Shown one piece after another: positions 1 through 6,764 of a stretch of DNA of 8,220 nucleotides (position 1 is its first letter; each line of letters starts with the position of its first letter). The position numbers were made by a program, and so were the translations under genes. Where the stretch lies: assembly GCA_011064905.1 (NCBI GenBank), contig JAAKFW010000058.1:1-8220 (forward strand). The letters run 5' to 3'. Below the pieces are notes generated by a model that was not told the origin of the DNA, did not search any database, and saw only the letters and a program-made list of their open reading frames with translations. Origin of the DNA: Candidatus Anoxychlamydiales bacterium. GTDB lineage: Bacteria; Chlamydiota; Chlamydiia; Chlamydiales; SM23-39.

Positions 1-8
1 TTTGGTAA

Positions 9-179
9 AAAAATATTTTACTCAAACAAAGGATTTTTTTTAATCAAATAAAAGCTAACTCACAGAATTACAAAAAGATAAACTAGCAACTGAGGTTAAC
101 AGTTCTTCATTGGGCTGTAATATTAGGTAATGAGAAAATCCTTAAAACCATTTTAAATCAAATAAAGCCAGAAGATAGA
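9..179 (+). pseudogene. Upstream remnant of the ankyrin-repeat gene, interrupted by a stop
   Basis: In the frame of the downstream ankyrin gene, the sequence stays repeat-like to the left of its first usable start. Codons at 99-158 read TVLHWAVILGNEKILKTIL, a clear ankyrin helix pair placed 39 codons before the next repeat. Further left, codons at 42-53 read NQIK, matching NQIK at 156-167; the 11 bases aatcaaataaa are shared, 114 bases (38 codons) apart, which is the repeat period of this protein. An in-frame TAG at 84-86 and a TAA at 6-8 break the frame, and there is no ATG between 87 and 195. I infer that the array once ran further left and is now truncated or frameshifted. A run of eight T at 34-41 is a possible slippage site. 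A sequencing error is the main alternative. Confidence 0.55.
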
Positions 180-1652
180 TTGTCAATTCTAAATATGCAA
201 GATGATAAAGGCTGGAGCATCTTTAAATGGGCTATAATAAAACAAGATATAAACTTAATAAAAACTATATTTTCTTTTCTTCAAGATGTAGATAAATCTT
301 TTTTAGTTACGCGTATAGATCAATTCAAAAGATCTTACCTTCATTATGCAATACATACACGTAATAATGAGATAGTAAAATTGCTTTTAGATCAGTGTAT
401 ATTTGAAAATGATCAAACTAATTTAGCATTGAAAGAAGGCGTTTCAGGGCAAACAGTTCTTCATTTTGGAGCGAACATTTTGGATGCTGAAACATTTGAA
501 GTGTTGTTAGTCAAGTTGCTTCCAAATAAATTTGTAAGATCTAAGGCTATTCAAAAGTTAGATAATCTAAATCAAACTCTTCTTCATAAAGCTCTAATCC
601 GATCAGATATTAATATATTAAAGATCATAATGAGAAATATTCTATCAGAAGATATGCAAAAATGCTTGTTTGCAAAAGATATAGAGGATAAAACAGCTCT
701 ACATTTGGCTATGCTAAATGGTTTATCAGATAGCTGTGTTAGTTTTCTTTTAAGTGCTGTGAATCCAAAAGATCTAAAATCTTATGTCAGGATGGAAGAT
801 AAAACAGGCAGAGCAGCTATTCATTATCTTAGCTATGAAAAAGACACACTTAATAAACTTATCTGTTTATTTCAAAAAGTAAAAAGCTGTTCAAAAGATG
901 ATTTTACATATAAACAAAATATAATGGATATTTTATTAGACTGTGACGATCTTGGCAGATCGTTTTTGCATAAAGTCATTTTAATAGGCGATTCTTTTTC
1001 TTTAAAGGTTATTTTTGATCAATTTGATGAAAAAGACGAAGAGAAAAAAAGCATGCTATTGAACCTGCAAGACGTAAATGGTAAAACAGCTCTGCATTAT
1101 CTATTTACAATGTCTTCTGAAATAAAATCTAAAATTGGTCTTGATGAAGTTGTAAATCTTTTTGAAAATTTTTTAAGTTTTATTCCAGAAAAATATATTG
1201 CCTATTTTTTGAGTATCAAAGATAAGTCAGGTAACTCTCCTTTTTCCTATTCGTTCAGATTTTTTCAAAAAGATATTAGAGGGATTTTACGTTTGCTCAA
1301 TAAAGTTCCTCCAAGTGATAGAAGAGCTGTTTTAGAGGCAAGATTAGACGAGATGGACAATACTATTTTGCATTATCTTGCAAGGATGAATCAAGAAAGA
1401 CTTTTAATTGAGATATTAAAATGTGTACTAAATATAAATGATAAAAAGCATCTTTTAGAGCTAGTAAATGAAAAAAAAGCATCGATAATTGATCTTATTC
1501 AACAATATGGGATTTTAGATATGCGTTTGGTTGAATTTATAGCTCTTTTTCCTGAAGATAGAGCTTTTCAAGAAATGCTTGAAAAAAAGCTTTTTGCATT
1601 TGGTTATCTATTTGATGAAGACGCAGCTAATAGTCTAAATCAAATAGTTTAA
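180..1652 (+). CDS. Ankyrin-repeat protein, probable 5'-truncated gene
   Basis: This encodes a 490-residue, almost wholly helical repeat protein. TxLH-type ankyrin motifs are visible at residues 52 (SYLH), 92 (TVLH), 133 (TLLH), 172 (TALH), 212 (AAIH), 261 (SFLH), 303 (TALH) and 395 (TILH). Degenerate copies sit at 13 and 353, usually preceded by a D..G-type turn. Successive motifs lie 39-41 residues apart in the first half and 42-50 in the second, longer than the usual 33. No signal peptide or membrane segment is visible. The start given is a TTG with no Shine-Dalgarno sequence; the first in-frame ATG is at 195 and also lacks one, while the frame is open from 87 with repeat sequence in it. 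The true start is therefore unclear and the gene may be a pseudogene. Ankyrin proteins of intracellular bacteria often act as secreted effectors that bind host proteins; that role is inference here. The C-terminal ~60 residues contain no clear repeat. Confidence 0.75.
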   Translation: MSILNMQDDKGWSIFKWAIIKQDINLIKTIFSFLQDVDKSFLVTRIDQFKRSYLHYAIHTRNNEIVKLLLDQCIFENDQTNLALKEGVSGQTVLHFGANILDAETFEVLLVKLLPNKFVRSKAIQKLDNLNQTLLHKALIRSDINILKIIMRNILSEDMQKCLFAKDIEDKTALHLAMLNGLSDSCVSFLLSAVNPKDLKSYVRMEDKTGRAAIHYLSYEKDTLNKLICLFQKVKSCSKDDFTYKQNIMDILLDCDDLGRSFLHKVILIGDSFSLKVIFDQFDEKDEEKKSMLLNLQDVNGKTALHYLFTMSSEIKSKIGLDEVVNLFENFLSFIPEKYIAYFLSIKDKSGNSPFSYSFRFFQKDIRGILRLLNKVPPSDRRAVLEARLDEMDNTILHYLARMNQERLLIEILKCVLNINDKKHLLELVNEKKASIIDLIQQYGILDMRLVEFIALFPEDRAFQEMLEKKLFAFGYLFDEDAANSLNQIV

Positions 1653-1667
1653 ATCAAAATTGGTAAA

Positions 1668-1689
1668 TATATTTTGCTGCCAAAATATA
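1668..1689 (+). terminator. AT-rich hairpin after the ankyrin gene, possible weak terminator
   Basis: TATATTTTG (1668-1676) and CAAAATATA (1681-1689) are perfect reverse complements around a four-base CTGC loop, 15 bases past the ankyrin stop codon. The stem has only one G-C pair and no T-run follows directly; short T-runs come about 10 bases later. It could be a weak terminator or an RNA 3' end protecting structure. The rest of the 203-base gap to 1856 shows no gene. Confidence 0.35.
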
Positions 1690-1843
1690 AGAATCTTAGA
1701 TTTTTAAGTTTTTGCTTGCTTTTTGCTAAGTTCGATTTTAAAGTTAAATTTGAGATATAAATTATCTGGAAAAGTGTTTTACTTAAAAAGATCTATTTTT
1801 ATAAACTTTTATCTTTCTTTTCAAAAAAGATATTTTTTCTTAA

Positions 1844-1848
1844 AAGGA
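1844..1848 (+). promoter_or_regulatory. Ribosome binding site of the coiled-coil gene
   Basis: AAGGA ends seven bases before the ATG at 1856, which supports that start. Upstream, TTTTAC - 17 bases - TATAAA around 1775-1805 could be a promoter, but in such AT-rich DNA this is weak evidence. Confidence 0.55.
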
Positions 1849-1855
1849 ATGTGTT

Positions 1856-3388
1856 ATGGATGAAAATTCGTCTTCGAATAAAAATAATATTACGCAAGAT
1901 CTAGATTTTACAAAAAAATTAGATCGCCTCTCTTCTAATGAAGATAAAATAAAGCTATCTTTAGAAGAGATGAAAAAGGCTATATCTAAAGAAAGTAGAC
2001 CTGATTTCAAAACTTTTTGGGATATAAAAAATAGATGTTTAGTAATATTTAAGACACCTCTAAATGAAGTTTCTAGAGCAGTTTTTTGGAAAGAATATAT
2101 TGGGCTTTCTAATGAAGTTAAAAGACTTAAAAATATATTAAATGAGCAAACTAATTTTGAAGTTCAGCAAATTGATTTAGCAATAAATTCATTAGAAGAG
2201 GATTTAAAAAAGTACGATGATGTTCTTCTTTCAATTAAAACAATCGAGATCAGTGAAAAGATAACCTTTCTTTTATCAAAGAAAAGTTTTTATATTAAGA
2301 CTCAAAAAGAGTTAAATCTTTTGAGTGCATATGCTGCGAGAGTAAACGCTCTTAGGAAAGAAATTATAAAAACTCAAATGAGAATAAGTGTTAAAAATAA
2401 ATTTTTAAAAAGACTAGGTACTATTGGAGATATAATTTTTCCAAAAAGAAAAGATTTAATAGGTGCAATTAGTGAAGAATTTTTGATTTCAATAGATACT
2501 TTCACTGAGAAGTTTGATCTTAAAAAAGTCTCATTTTTTGTTTTAAAAGATGAAATTAAAAGCCTTCAAAATCTAGCTAAAAAATTAACTCTAAATACTG
2601 AAGCATTTACCAATTGTAGATTGATGTTATCTAAATGTTGGGATAGAGTAAAACTCGCTGAAAAAAGCTACAAAAAAGAGAGACAAAAATCTAAAGAATT
2701 TATAGATCAAGCTCTTTTAAAAATCGGGAAATTGAAAAAGATTATTGAAGATAATCCCAAAGACAAATCGATTTCAAATGAAGAAAAAGATATTTTTGAT
2801 TTTATAAAAACTTTTAGGTTGAAAAATGAGGATATCAAATTTTTAAAATTTAAAATAAAAGAAGCTAAAGCTCCAATGTATCTTAAAACGAAAAAGATAA
2901 AAGAAGAGAAGGTGAAGGTTGTAGATGAGAAAGAAAAAAATAGAAAAACAAAATTAGATCAAATTAAAAATGAGATTAGATCTCTTGTAGACAAATCCGA
3001 TCTTTCTATAGAGGAGTTAGAGCTTGAAGAAAATCAAATCGAAGAAAAACTAAAAACCTTTGATTTAGCTAAATTTGAGAAGTTGATATTAGAAAAAGAT
3101 TTTAGAGCGTTGCATCACTTAATTGAAGATAAAAAAGACAAACAATCTCTCAACTCTTCTGATGAAGTAAATCAGCTTTTTATAGTCTTTGAGAAAAAAA
3201 AGAAAAGAAGACAAACCTTAAAAAATCATTTAGATAATTTGAATAAACAGCTAGCTGGATCGGGGCTATGCTTTGAAAAAGCTATGATGTATAGAGATCT
3301 AATCGATGAAGAAAAACAAAGACTTCGAGATTTGGACAAGTCTATCCATGACCTTGAAGAAAAAATCGCTAATCTAGAAAGTAATTAA
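1856..3388 (+). CDS. Coiled-coil protein of unknown function, first gene of the cluster
   Basis: This is a 510-residue, highly charged, Lys/Glu-rich protein that I do not recognise by domain. Residues 1-45 are polar. Residues 50-115 form a distinct segment with conserved-looking aromatics (FWDIKNRCLVIFKTPLNEV, then VFWKEYIGL) leading into a long helix. Coiled-coil-like heptads are visible at about 85-125, 150-180, 265-300, 360-402 and 445-508. A less charged stretch at 185-235 contains GDIIFPKRKDLIGAI. There is no signal peptide or convincing membrane helix. The ATG has a good ribosome binding site, and the stop lies one base before the next gene's GTG, so the two are probably co-transcribed and perhaps translationally coupled. 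C. trachomatis has, as I recall, a hypothetical protein of similar size (CT768) beside the rsfS homologue CT769; position and length make orthology plausible but unproven. Structural, cell-division or secretion roles are all possible. Confidence 0.85.
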   Translation: MDENSSSNKNNITQDLDFTKKLDRLSSNEDKIKLSLEEMKKAISKESRPDFKTFWDIKNRCLVIFKTPLNEVSRAVFWKEYIGLSNEVKRLKNILNEQTNFEVQQIDLAINSLEEDLKKYDDVLLSIKTIEISEKITFLLSKKSFYIKTQKELNLLSAYAARVNALRKEIIKTQMRISVKNKFLKRLGTIGDIIFPKRKDLIGAISEEFLISIDTFTEKFDLKKVSFFVLKDEIKSLQNLAKKLTLNTEAFTNCRLMLSKCWDRVKLAEKSYKKERQKSKEFIDQALLKIGKLKKIIEDNPKDKSISNEEKDIFDFIKTFRLKNEDIKFLKFKIKEAKAPMYLKTKKIKEEKVKVVDEKEKNRKTKLDQIKNEIRSLVDKSDLSIEELELEENQIEEKLKTFDLAKFEKLILEKDFRALHHLIEDKKDKQSLNSSDEVNQLFIVFEKKKKRRQTLKNHLDNLNKQLAGSGLCFEKAMMYRDLIDEEKQRLRDLDKSIHDLEEKIANLESN

Positions 3389-3389
3389 C

Positions 3390-4031
3390 GTGTATTTAAC
3401 TATTTTTGATCTAGATAAAACCCTTCTTAAAACAAACATCAGCTTTAAGTTTTATATATATCTATATAAAAAAAATAATTTTGATAAAAAATCAATTTTT
3501 AAACTTTTTTATTACTTCATTAAGTTTAAATATTTCAATATGGATATTCAAACTCTACATAAGGTAGTTTTTGATAAGTTTTTAAAAAACAGAAAATATA
3601 GCGTATTTTCAAAAGATATCGATCATTTTTTAGATAAATATTTAGATAAAATTTTTTACATGCCAGCTATTTTAGAGCTTCAAAAAGCTATGAAGGAAAA
3701 TCACTATATTGCTATTTTTTCATCATCTCCCTCTTTTTTAGTCGAGCCAATTAGCAAAATTTTAAAAGTGAATGAATTTAGAGCGACTAAATATCTTTTT
3801 GATAAAGATGATAGATTTGAAAAAATAGAGCTAATAATGGATGGTGAAAAAAAAGCTAAAGATGCTCTAAAACTCATGAAAAGATTAAATATTACAAAAA
3901 AAAATGTATCGGTATATTCTGATAGCATTCAAGACTTAAAACTTTTTGAAGTTGCTCAAAAAAAAATAGCGGTTTCTCCATGCTCTAAACTTTATAAATT
4001 ATCCAAAAAAAGAAACTGGCAAATTATATGA
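3390..4031 (+). CDS. HAD-superfamily (IB type) phosphatase-like hydrolase
   Basis: This 213-residue cytoplasmic protein carries the four haloacid dehalogenase motifs in order. Motif I is FDLDKT, with nucleophile Asp7 and acid/base Asp9. Motif II is IFSSSP (Ser111/112). A motif III lysine lies in GEKKAKD (around 154-157). Motif IV is YSDSIQD (Asp178 and Asp182). The helical insert between motifs I and II (about residues 20-95) is the cap expected for subclass I. The end, AVSPCSKLYKLSKKRNW, resembles the AVNPD..L...A...GW ending of the HAD-IB/SerB-like family. The substrate cannot be read from sequence; phosphoserine, lysophospholipid phosphate or another small phosphoester are options. The start is GTG, one base after the preceding stop, with no strong Shine-Dalgarno sequence, which suggests translational coupling. 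Its TGA overlaps the nadD ATG (ATGA, 4028-4031). Confidence 0.88.
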   Translation: MYLTIFDLDKTLLKTNISFKFYIYLYKKNNFDKKSIFKLFYYFIKFKYFNMDIQTLHKVVFDKFLKNRKYSVFSKDIDHFLDKYLDKIFYMPAILELQKAMKENHYIAIFSSSPSFLVEPISKILKVNEFRATKYLFDKDDRFEKIELIMDGEKKAKDALKLMKRLNITKKNVSVYSDSIQDLKLFEVAQKKIAVSPCSKLYKLSKKRNWQII

Positions 4032-4606
4032 AAAATATCGGGTTTTTTGGAGGAAGCTTTGATCCTATTCATTTAGGACATCTCAACTTAGCTATTCAGA
4101 TCTTAGAAAAATTAAAATTAGATAAAATTATATTTTGCCCAGCAAATGTATCGCCATTTAAAACTCTAAAACCACCAATAGCAAGTTCAAAAGATAGATT
4201 TGAGATGGCACGGATAGCTATTAAGGATTTTAAAAATTTTGAAATAACTAATTTTGAGATAAAAAATGAAAATATCTCATATACAATAAATACTTTAAAA
4301 GAGTTAAAAAACAGAGATAACTTAAGACTTATCATTACTGAAGATACTCTTTTAAACTTTGATAAATGGAAAGATTATAAAAATATTTTACAAATAGCTC
4401 CTTTAATTGTAGGAGTTAGAAATAAATTTTTAGAAAATTTTAAAAATGAAAATTTAAATTTAGATAATAAAAATTTTGTTAAAACAAATGTCTTTGAGAT
4501 CTCTTCTGCAAAGATCAGAAAAAGACTTAAAAGCCATAAAAATTGTTCTCATCTTATCCCAAAAGAAACTCTAGACTACATTTATAATCGTAAGTTATAC
4601 TTGTAG
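4028..4606 (+). CDS. nadD: Nicotinate-nucleotide adenylyltransferase
   Basis: NadD transfers AMP from ATP to nicotinate mononucleotide, giving deamido-NAD in cytoplasmic NAD synthesis. The 192-residue length is normal. The nucleotidyltransferase signature GGSFDPIHLGH is at residues 8-18 (His15 and His18), SYTINTLKEL at 84-93 matches the family's SYTxDTL stretch, and ISSAKIR at 158-164 is the C-terminal ISSTxIR motif that binds ATP phosphates. One deviation: the region usually read as IIGAD is IITED (102-106), so the usual Gly and Ala are Thr and Glu while Asp is kept, followed by the expected W (114). The start overlaps the HAD gene stop by four bases with no good Shine-Dalgarno sequence, so coupling is likely. 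Pairing nadD with rsfS downstream is common across bacteria and supports the assignment. Confidence 0.94.
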   Translation: MKNIGFFGGSFDPIHLGHLNLAIQILEKLKLDKIIFCPANVSPFKTLKPPIASSKDRFEMARIAIKDFKNFEITNFEIKNENISYTINTLKELKNRDNLRLIITEDTLLNFDKWKDYKNILQIAPLIVGVRNKFLENFKNENLNLDNKNFVKTNVFEISSAKIRKRLKSHKNCSHLIPKETLDYIYNRKLYL

Positions 4607-4672
4607 GGTGTAAAAGAAAAATTTTAAAAAACAAGTTATTTTAAGACCTAAAAAAGAGGACTGCTATTTGAT

Positions 4673-5029
4673 ATGGAAAAAATAGAGTTATTAAATATTA
4701 TATCACAAATTATTTACGATAAAAAGGGCTTCAATATTTTAGCCTTAGATGTACGAGGCGTTTCTTCTATTTGTGATTATATAATAATTGCTGAAGGAAA
4801 TGTTGAAAGACATATAAAAGCGATTGCAAATGAGATTATTGAGCAGTTAAAAAAGTTAAATCAAAAGCCACTTCATATTGAAGGTCTTCAAGATTCCGAT
4901 TGGGTTGTTATCGATTATTTAGATATTATGATACACCTTTTTAAACCTTATCTAAGAGAGACATATGCTTTAGAGCAGCTTTGGAGTGATGGAAAAATTA
5001 TTGATTTAAAAATTAAAGTAGAAAGTTAA
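4673..5029 (+). CDS. rsfS: Ribosome silencing factor (RsfS/Iojap family)
   Basis: RsfS binds ribosomal protein uL14 on the free 50S subunit and blocks joining with 30S, lowering translation when nutrients are short. The 118-residue length fits the family. Visible hallmarks are CDYIIIAEGNVERHIKAIA (34-52, family pattern D-[FY]-[FV]-V-I-A-x-[GA]-x-x-x-x-[HR]), DSDWVVIDYLDIMIHLF (74-90) and RETYALEQLW (95-104). The ATG is preceded by GAGGA (4656-4660) at a longish 12-base spacing. A 66-base gap separates it from nadD, the largest gap inside the cluster, so an internal promoter is possible though I see no convincing one. It corresponds to ybeB/CT769 of C. trachomatis. Confidence 0.93.
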   Translation: MEKIELLNIISQIIYDKKGFNILALDVRGVSSICDYIIIAEGNVERHIKAIANEIIEQLKKLNQKPLHIEGLQDSDWVVIDYLDIMIHLFKPYLRETYALEQLWSDGKIIDLKIKVES

Positions 5030-5040
5030 AGTAGATAATT

Positions 5041-6300
5041 ATGACAAAAAAAAGAAGAGTAGTGGTTACAGGACTAGGTATTGCTAGCGCTTTTGGAAAT
5101 GATGTTGATCATTTTTATAATCAGCTGCTTTTAGGTAAAAGCTGCGTTAGAAAATTAGATGTTTTCGATGTAAGCGAATATCCAACTCAAATAGCTGGTT
5201 TCATAAAAGATTTTGATCCCGGCGAATACATGCAAAAAAAACAAGCAAGAAGAGCAGATCCATTTATTAGATATGCGATGGTCGCTGGTAAAAAAGCTCT
5301 AGAGCATTCTAAAATTGATGCAAGCTTATTAGAGAATTTAGATAAAACACGCTGTGGGATAATAGTAAGCTCTGGAATGGGAGGGATGCATAGTTTTTCT
5401 AATGGTGTTGAGACGCTTATCAAAGAGAGTTATAAAAGATTAACACCCTTTTTTGTGCCATTTATTATTACTAATATGGCAGGTGCTCTTTTAGCCATAG
5501 ATTTAGGTTTTCAAGGCCCTAACTACTCTATTTCTACAGCTTGCGCAACATCTAACTACTCTATTTATGCAGCAGCAGAACATATAAGAAAAGGAGACGC
5601 TGATTTAATGTTAACAGGGGGCTCAGAAGCTCCAATGTCACCAATTTGTCTCGCTGGTTTTGTGCAAGCAAAAACACTTTCGACTAGAAATAATGAACCC
5701 GAAAAAGCCTCTAGGCCTTGGGATAAAGATAGAGATGGTTTTGTGATGGGAGAGGGAGCCGGAGTTTTAGTATTAGAATCCTTAGAACATGCCCTTGAAA
5801 GAAAAGCTCCAATTTTAGCTGAATATCTAGGCGGAAATTTAAATTGCGATGCATTTCATATGACAGCTCCAAGAGAAGATGGAGAGGTAGTTGCAAGATG
5901 TTTTACTGACGCCCTAGAAGATGCCGGTATCTCAAAAGAAGACGTTAACTATATCAATACTCATGCAACATCTACAACGGTTGGAGATCTTTGTGAAATT
6001 AGAGCGATTAAAAAAGCATTTGGTTCACATACAAAGAACGTAAAAATAAATGCTACAAAATCTATCACGGGGCACTGTTTAGGAGCTGCATCAGCTGTAG
6101 AGGCTATAGCTACCATTGAAGCGATTTTAACTGGTATGCTTCATCCAACTATCAATTTGGATAACCCTGAAGAAGAGTTAGGGGATTTAGATCCAATAGC
6201 AAATAAAGCAAAAGAGCATAAAATAACAGCTGCCATGTCCTCTTCATTTGGTTTTGGAGGACATAACTCTGTTGTAGTTTTTGCTCCTTATAATGGGTAG
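5041..6300 (+). CDS. fabF: 3-oxoacyl-[acyl-carrier-protein] synthase II
   Basis: FabF condenses malonyl-ACP with a growing acyl-ACP in cytoplasmic type II fatty acid synthesis. At 419 residues it is full length. The Cys-His-His triad is present: Cys168 in STACATSNYS, His308 in INTHATST and His345 in ATKSITGHCLGAA, with Lys340 beside it. The glycine-rich end SFGFGGHNSVVVF (402-414) is intact, as is RDGFVMGEGAGVLVLE (231-246). The stretch AEYLGGNLNCDAFHMTAPR (260-278) strongly resembles plant plastid KAS I sequences as I recall them. The start lies 11 bases after rsfS with only a weak purine-rich site (AAAGTAGA). It is less AT-rich than its neighbours, as expected for a highly conserved gene. 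It is the positional counterpart of CT770. Confidence 0.96.
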   Translation: MTKKRRVVVTGLGIASAFGNDVDHFYNQLLLGKSCVRKLDVFDVSEYPTQIAGFIKDFDPGEYMQKKQARRADPFIRYAMVAGKKALEHSKIDASLLENLDKTRCGIIVSSGMGGMHSFSNGVETLIKESYKRLTPFFVPFIITNMAGALLAIDLGFQGPNYSISTACATSNYSIYAAAEHIRKGDADLMLTGGSEAPMSPICLAGFVQAKTLSTRNNEPEKASRPWDKDRDGFVMGEGAGVLVLESLEHALERKAPILAEYLGGNLNCDAFHMTAPREDGEVVARCFTDALEDAGISKEDVNYINTHATSTTVGDLCEIRAIKKAFGSHTKNVKINATKSITGHCLGAASAVEAIATIEAILTGMLHPTINLDNPEEELGDLDPIANKAKEHKITAAMSSSFGFGGHNSVVVFAPYNG

Positions 6301-6314
6301 TTAAAGGCTTACTA

Positions 6315-6734
6315 ATGCTATATGAAGAGAGTTATGGAACAATTGCTTTAAAAAAAGAAGAAGGCATTTGGTATACCTATTTAATAAAAAATAAAAGTGG
6401 TAATCACTGGGGCTTTCCAAAAGGCCATGCCAATCTTTCTGAAACTAAAAAGAGGGCGGCTCTTCGTGAACTGAAAGAAGAGACTAATTTAGATTTTTTA
6501 AAATTTTTATCTGAAAAACCTCTAATAGAGCAATACTCAATACTAAGAAACTCAAAAAAAACAGCAAAAAAAGTCTATTACTATCTTATTGAAGTTGAAG
6601 GAGAAGCAAAGATACAATCTGATGAAATACTAGATGGAAAATGGATAGAGATATCGAAAGCTAAAGACCAAATTACCTATGAAGCTTCTAAAGGGATAGC
6701 AAACCTTGTTGAAATAATTATACAAAAACTATAA
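6315..6734 (+). CDS. NUDIX hydrolase, diadenosine tetraphosphate (Ap4A) hydrolase-like
   Basis: NUDIX enzymes cleave nucleoside diphosphates linked to another group. The HWGFPKGH lead-in (31-38) is typical of the bis(5'-nucleosyl)-tetraphosphatase branch, which removes Ap4A made by aminoacyl-tRNA synthetases. The NUDIX box spans 37-59: Gly37, Glu43, then RELKEETNL with the metal-binding Arg51-Glu52 and Glu55-Glu56. The usual box Gly before the last hydrophobic residue is Asn58. The length of 139 residues fits. AAAGG at 6304-6308 lies six bases before the ATG and supports the start. The gene is 14 bases after fabF, and the fabF-NUDIX order matches CT770-CT771, the latter reported as an Ap4A hydrolase. 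Exact substrate specificity is inference. Confidence 0.92.
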   Translation: MLYEESYGTIALKKEEGIWYTYLIKNKSGNHWGFPKGHANLSETKKRAALRELKEETNLDFLKFLSEKPLIEQYSILRNSKKTAKKVYYYLIEVEGEAKIQSDEILDGKWIEISKAKDQITYEASKGIANLVEIIIQKL

Positions 6735-6754
6735 ATTATCTTTTAAAAAGTTTT

Positions 6755-6759
6755 AGGAG
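6755..6759 (+). promoter_or_regulatory. Ribosome binding site of bioY
   Basis: AGGAG ends five bases before the ATG at 6765 and fixes that start. No BirA-type operator palindrome is visible in the 30-base gap after the NUDIX gene, so biotin-dependent repression at this point is not supported. Confidence 0.6.
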
Positions 6760-6764
6760 TTTAT

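Noticed and set aside
3704..3928. 74-codon open frame on the minus strand
   Set aside because: It lies wholly inside the HAD gene, is antisense to clear catalytic motifs and has a low-complexity hydrophobic translation; it is a shadow frame.
4096..4335. 79-codon open frame on the minus strand
   Set aside because: It is antisense to nadD, with no ribosome binding site or recognisable protein features.
4607..4672. Possible promoter or structured leader between nadD and rsfS
   Set aside because: The 66 bases are A/T-rich with no convincing -35/-10 pair or stable stem; only the ribosome binding site can be supported.
5187..5423. 78-codon open frame on the minus strand
   Set aside because: It is antisense to well-conserved fabF coding sequence and looks like chance.
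5711..5896. 61-codon open frame on the minus strand
   Set aside because: It is antisense to fabF motifs RDGFVMGEGAG and NCDAFHMT; the Leu-rich translation is what reversed fabF codons produce.
6735..6764. BirA-type biotin operator before bioY
   Set aside because: The 30-base gap has no long interrupted palindrome of the TTGTAAAC...GTTTACAA kind.
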